From Solirubrobacterales bacterium (lineage in GTDB: Bacteria; Actinomycetota; Thermoleophilia; Solirubrobacterales; Solirubrobacteraceae), in the NCBI GenBank assembly GCA_016215085.1, contig JACRMD010000196.1, positions 1 to 16,897 of the forward strand: a stretch of DNA of 16,897 bases. The letters are read 5' to 3'. Below, one piece after another: positions 15,559 to 16,897 of the stretch (the first letter of the stretch is position 1; each line of letters starts with the position of its first letter). The notes beneath the pieces were generated by a model that was given only the letters and a program-made list of their open reading frames with translations, was not told the DNA's origin and searched no databases. Made by a program: the position numbers and the translations under genes.

Positions 15559-16897
15559 CGGAGCGGCCCGCCGCCCCGCTCCGTAGTCCTCCCCACGCAG
15601 CGGCAGCACCGCGCGCAGCAGCGTGCCCTCGCCCGCCGGGCTCTCGACCTCGAGCCGCCCGTCGCACGCCCCCACGCGGTCGGCGAGGCCGCTGAGGCCC
15701 GAGCCGGCGCCGGGATCCGCGCCGCCGACGCCGTCGTCGCGCACCTCGACCACGACGTCGTCGCCCTCGCACGCCACGCGCACGGTCGCGTGCGTCGCGT
15801 GCGCGTACCTGGCGACGTTCGTCAGCGCCTCGGCGACGGTGAAGTACGCCGTCGCCTCGAGCAGCTCGGGCAGCCGGTGGGCGGGCAGGTCGAGCACCTC
15901 CACGGGCACGGGCGCGCGCGAGGCGAGCGCCGCGATCGCCGCGGGCAGGCCCCGCTCGGTGAGCACCGCCGGGTGGATGCCGCGCGCGAGCTCGCGCAGC
16001 TCGGCCGAGGCCTCGGCCAGCTCGTCGCCGAGGGTGTCGAGGAACGCGGCCGCCGCGGCCGGGTCCTCCTGCGCGCGCCGGGCCGCCATCCGGACCTGCA
16101 GGGTGAGCGCGACCAGGCGCTGCTGGGCGCCGTCGTGGAGGTCGCGCTCGATCTTGCGGCGGGCGGCGTCGGCCGCCTGCACGATCCGCACGCGCGAGGC
16201 GCGGACCTCCTCGGTGCGCGCGCGGTCGATCTCCTCGCGGCGCAGCGCCTCCTCGGCGGCGCGCCGCTCGGTGATGTCGACGATCGCGCCGTCCATCCAC
16301 AGCCGGCCGCCGGAACCGCGCACGAGCTGGCCGCGGTCGAGCACCCAGCGCACCTCGCCGTCGGCGCGCACGATGCGGTACTCGAGCTCGAAGGGCTCCT
16401 CCTCGGTCGTGACGGTCGAGACGGCGCGCAGCACGGCGTCGCGGTCGTCGGGGTGCACGATGCTCAGCAGCGACCGCCGGCTGGAGGCGACGAAGTTCAC
16501 CGGCGGGTAGCCCGAGATGCGCTCGATCTCGTCGCTGATGAGCTCCAGCGCGTGGCCGGCGTGCCACGCCGAGCGGTAGATCGCGCCGGGGACGTTGACC
16601 ATCAGGCCGCGCACGAGCGCGTCGTCGGCGCGCTGGCGGACGGCGCGCAGGCCGGCCTGCGCGCGGGCCAGCAGCTCGCCCCGGGTGAAGGGCCGGTGGA
16701 CGTAGTCGTCGGCGCCGGCGCGCAGCGCGAGGTCCGACGCCCGCCGCTGCCCGGCCGCGGCGATCGCCAGCAGCCACGCGTCGGCCAGGCGCTCGTCGGC
16801 GCGCAGCGCGCGGCACACGTCCGGGACGTCGCCGCCGCCGCGCTCGGCCTCCACGATCACGAGGTCCGCGGGCGCCTCGTCGAGCCCGCGCAGCGCC
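15532..16897 (-). CDS. Sensor histidine kinase (degenerate receiver-PAS-HisKA_3-HATPase); 5' partial
   Basis: The frame runs off the right edge; GTG 16860 is not taken as the start because receiver-like sequence (LRGLDEAPADLVIVEAE) precedes it. Numbering from that Val as 1, the order is: end of a response-regulator receiver domain (to about 70), PAS (about 85-200, ending GAIVDITERR), a coiled linker, HisKA_3 with phospho-acceptor His242 in RKIERDLHDGAQQRL, and an ATPase domain with N-box Asn348, DDGVGG (375-380) and GSGLSGLADRV. This is the NarL/DesK class that pairs with LuxR-type regulators; no partner lies in the window. The receiver has lost its key residues: Glu4 for the phospho-Asp, Ala near 34 for Thr, Arg56 for Lys. 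No membrane helix is seen, so it is probably cytosolic. It precedes usp by nine bases. Confidence 0.9.
   Translation of the reverse strand, partial: ALRGLDEAPADLVIVEAERGGGDVPDVCRALRADERLADAWLLAIAAAGQRRASDLALRAGADDYVHRPFTRGELLARAQAGLRAVRQRADDALVRGLMVNVPGAIYRSAWHAGHALELISDEIERISGYPPVNFVASSRRSLLSIVHPDDRDAVLRAVSTVTTEEEPFELEYRIVRADGEVRWVLDRGQLVRGSGGRLWMDGAIVDITERRAAEEALRREEIDRARTEEVRASRVRIVQAADAARRKIERDLHDGAQQRLVALTLQVRMAARRAQEDPAAAAAFLDTLGDELAEASAELRELARGIHPAVLTERGLPAAIAALASRAPVPVEVLDLPAHRLPELLEATAYFTVAEALTNVARYAHATHATVRVACEGDDVVVEVRDDGVGGADPGAGSGLSGLADRVGACDGRLEVESPAGEGTLLRAVLPLRGEDYGAGRRAAPDGRVAPRT

Noticed and set aside
15529..15600. DosR/DevR-type hypoxia box upstream of usp
   Set aside because: I looked for a GGGAC...GTCCC palindrome because of the usp-adhE context; only isolated CCGGAC/GTCCGG words occur, some belonging to the local promoter sequence.
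1..16897. tRNA, rRNA, insertion sequences, phage or defence genes
   Set aside because: No cloverleaf-like stretch, transposase, integrase, terminal inverted repeats or defence-type domains were recognised, and base composition looks even across the window.

Overview
This is a very GC-rich window with dense, GC-ending codon use, GTG as well as ATG starts, and -10-like TAGNNT hexamers placed 6-8 bases ahead of several start codons, the arrangement of leaderless transcripts. Together with SARP/BTAD regulators, an MMPL transporter and cyclase-like fusions, this points to an actinobacterium, probably class Thermoleophilia (Solirubrobacter/Conexibacter-like). The taxon is an inference from style and gene content, not a database match.

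Layout. (1) 1-535, plus: the C-terminal end of an ADP-forming acyl-CoA synthetase. It converges on a minus-strand AMP-forming long-chain acyl-CoA ligase (544-2361); one palindrome holds both stop codons. (2) 2502-4685, plus: a ten-codon mini-ORF, an MgtC/DUF4010 membrane protein and an ArsA-type ATPase coupled by a GTGA overlap; the ATPase reading frame is broken by a one-base deficit. (3) 4658-5356, minus: a membrane-anchored SRPBCC protein, divergent from a large MMPL transporter (5514-8774, plus), which ends at a strong hairpin shared with a convergent VOC/glyoxalase gene (8826-9410, minus). (4) 9449-12155, plus: two SARP-type regulators. The first is fused to an alpha/beta hydrolase and a degenerate class III cyclase domain. 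The second is short and is preceded by three 11-bp direct repeats, as expected of a SARP operator. (5) 12131-16897, minus: a sensor histidine kinase with a degenerate receiver domain (running off the edge), a tandem universal stress protein, and a bifunctional aldehyde/alcohol dehydrogenase (adhE) that has lost its catalytic cysteine region and reading frame.

How the parts may work together. Acyl-CoA ligases, the MMPL exporter and the SRPBCC protein suggest lipid activation and export, although they are not one operon. The kinase-usp-adhE strand looks like a redox or energy-stress unit, with the adhE product apparently lost. At least four genes share one promoter architecture, GATGG(C/A) then 18 bases then TAGCGT: MgtC, SRPBCC, MMPL and Usp. 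A common sigma factor is therefore plausible.

I found no defence system, phage, IS element, tRNA, rRNA or CRISPR. The most distinctive signals are the shared promoter set, a near-palindromic divergent promoter at 9412-9445, the SARP repeats, the three-domain regulator, an MMPL protein lacking the usual proton-relay Asp-Tyr pairs, and the degenerate receiver. Up to three reading-frame breaks in 17 kb raise the question of sequence quality versus real gene decay.
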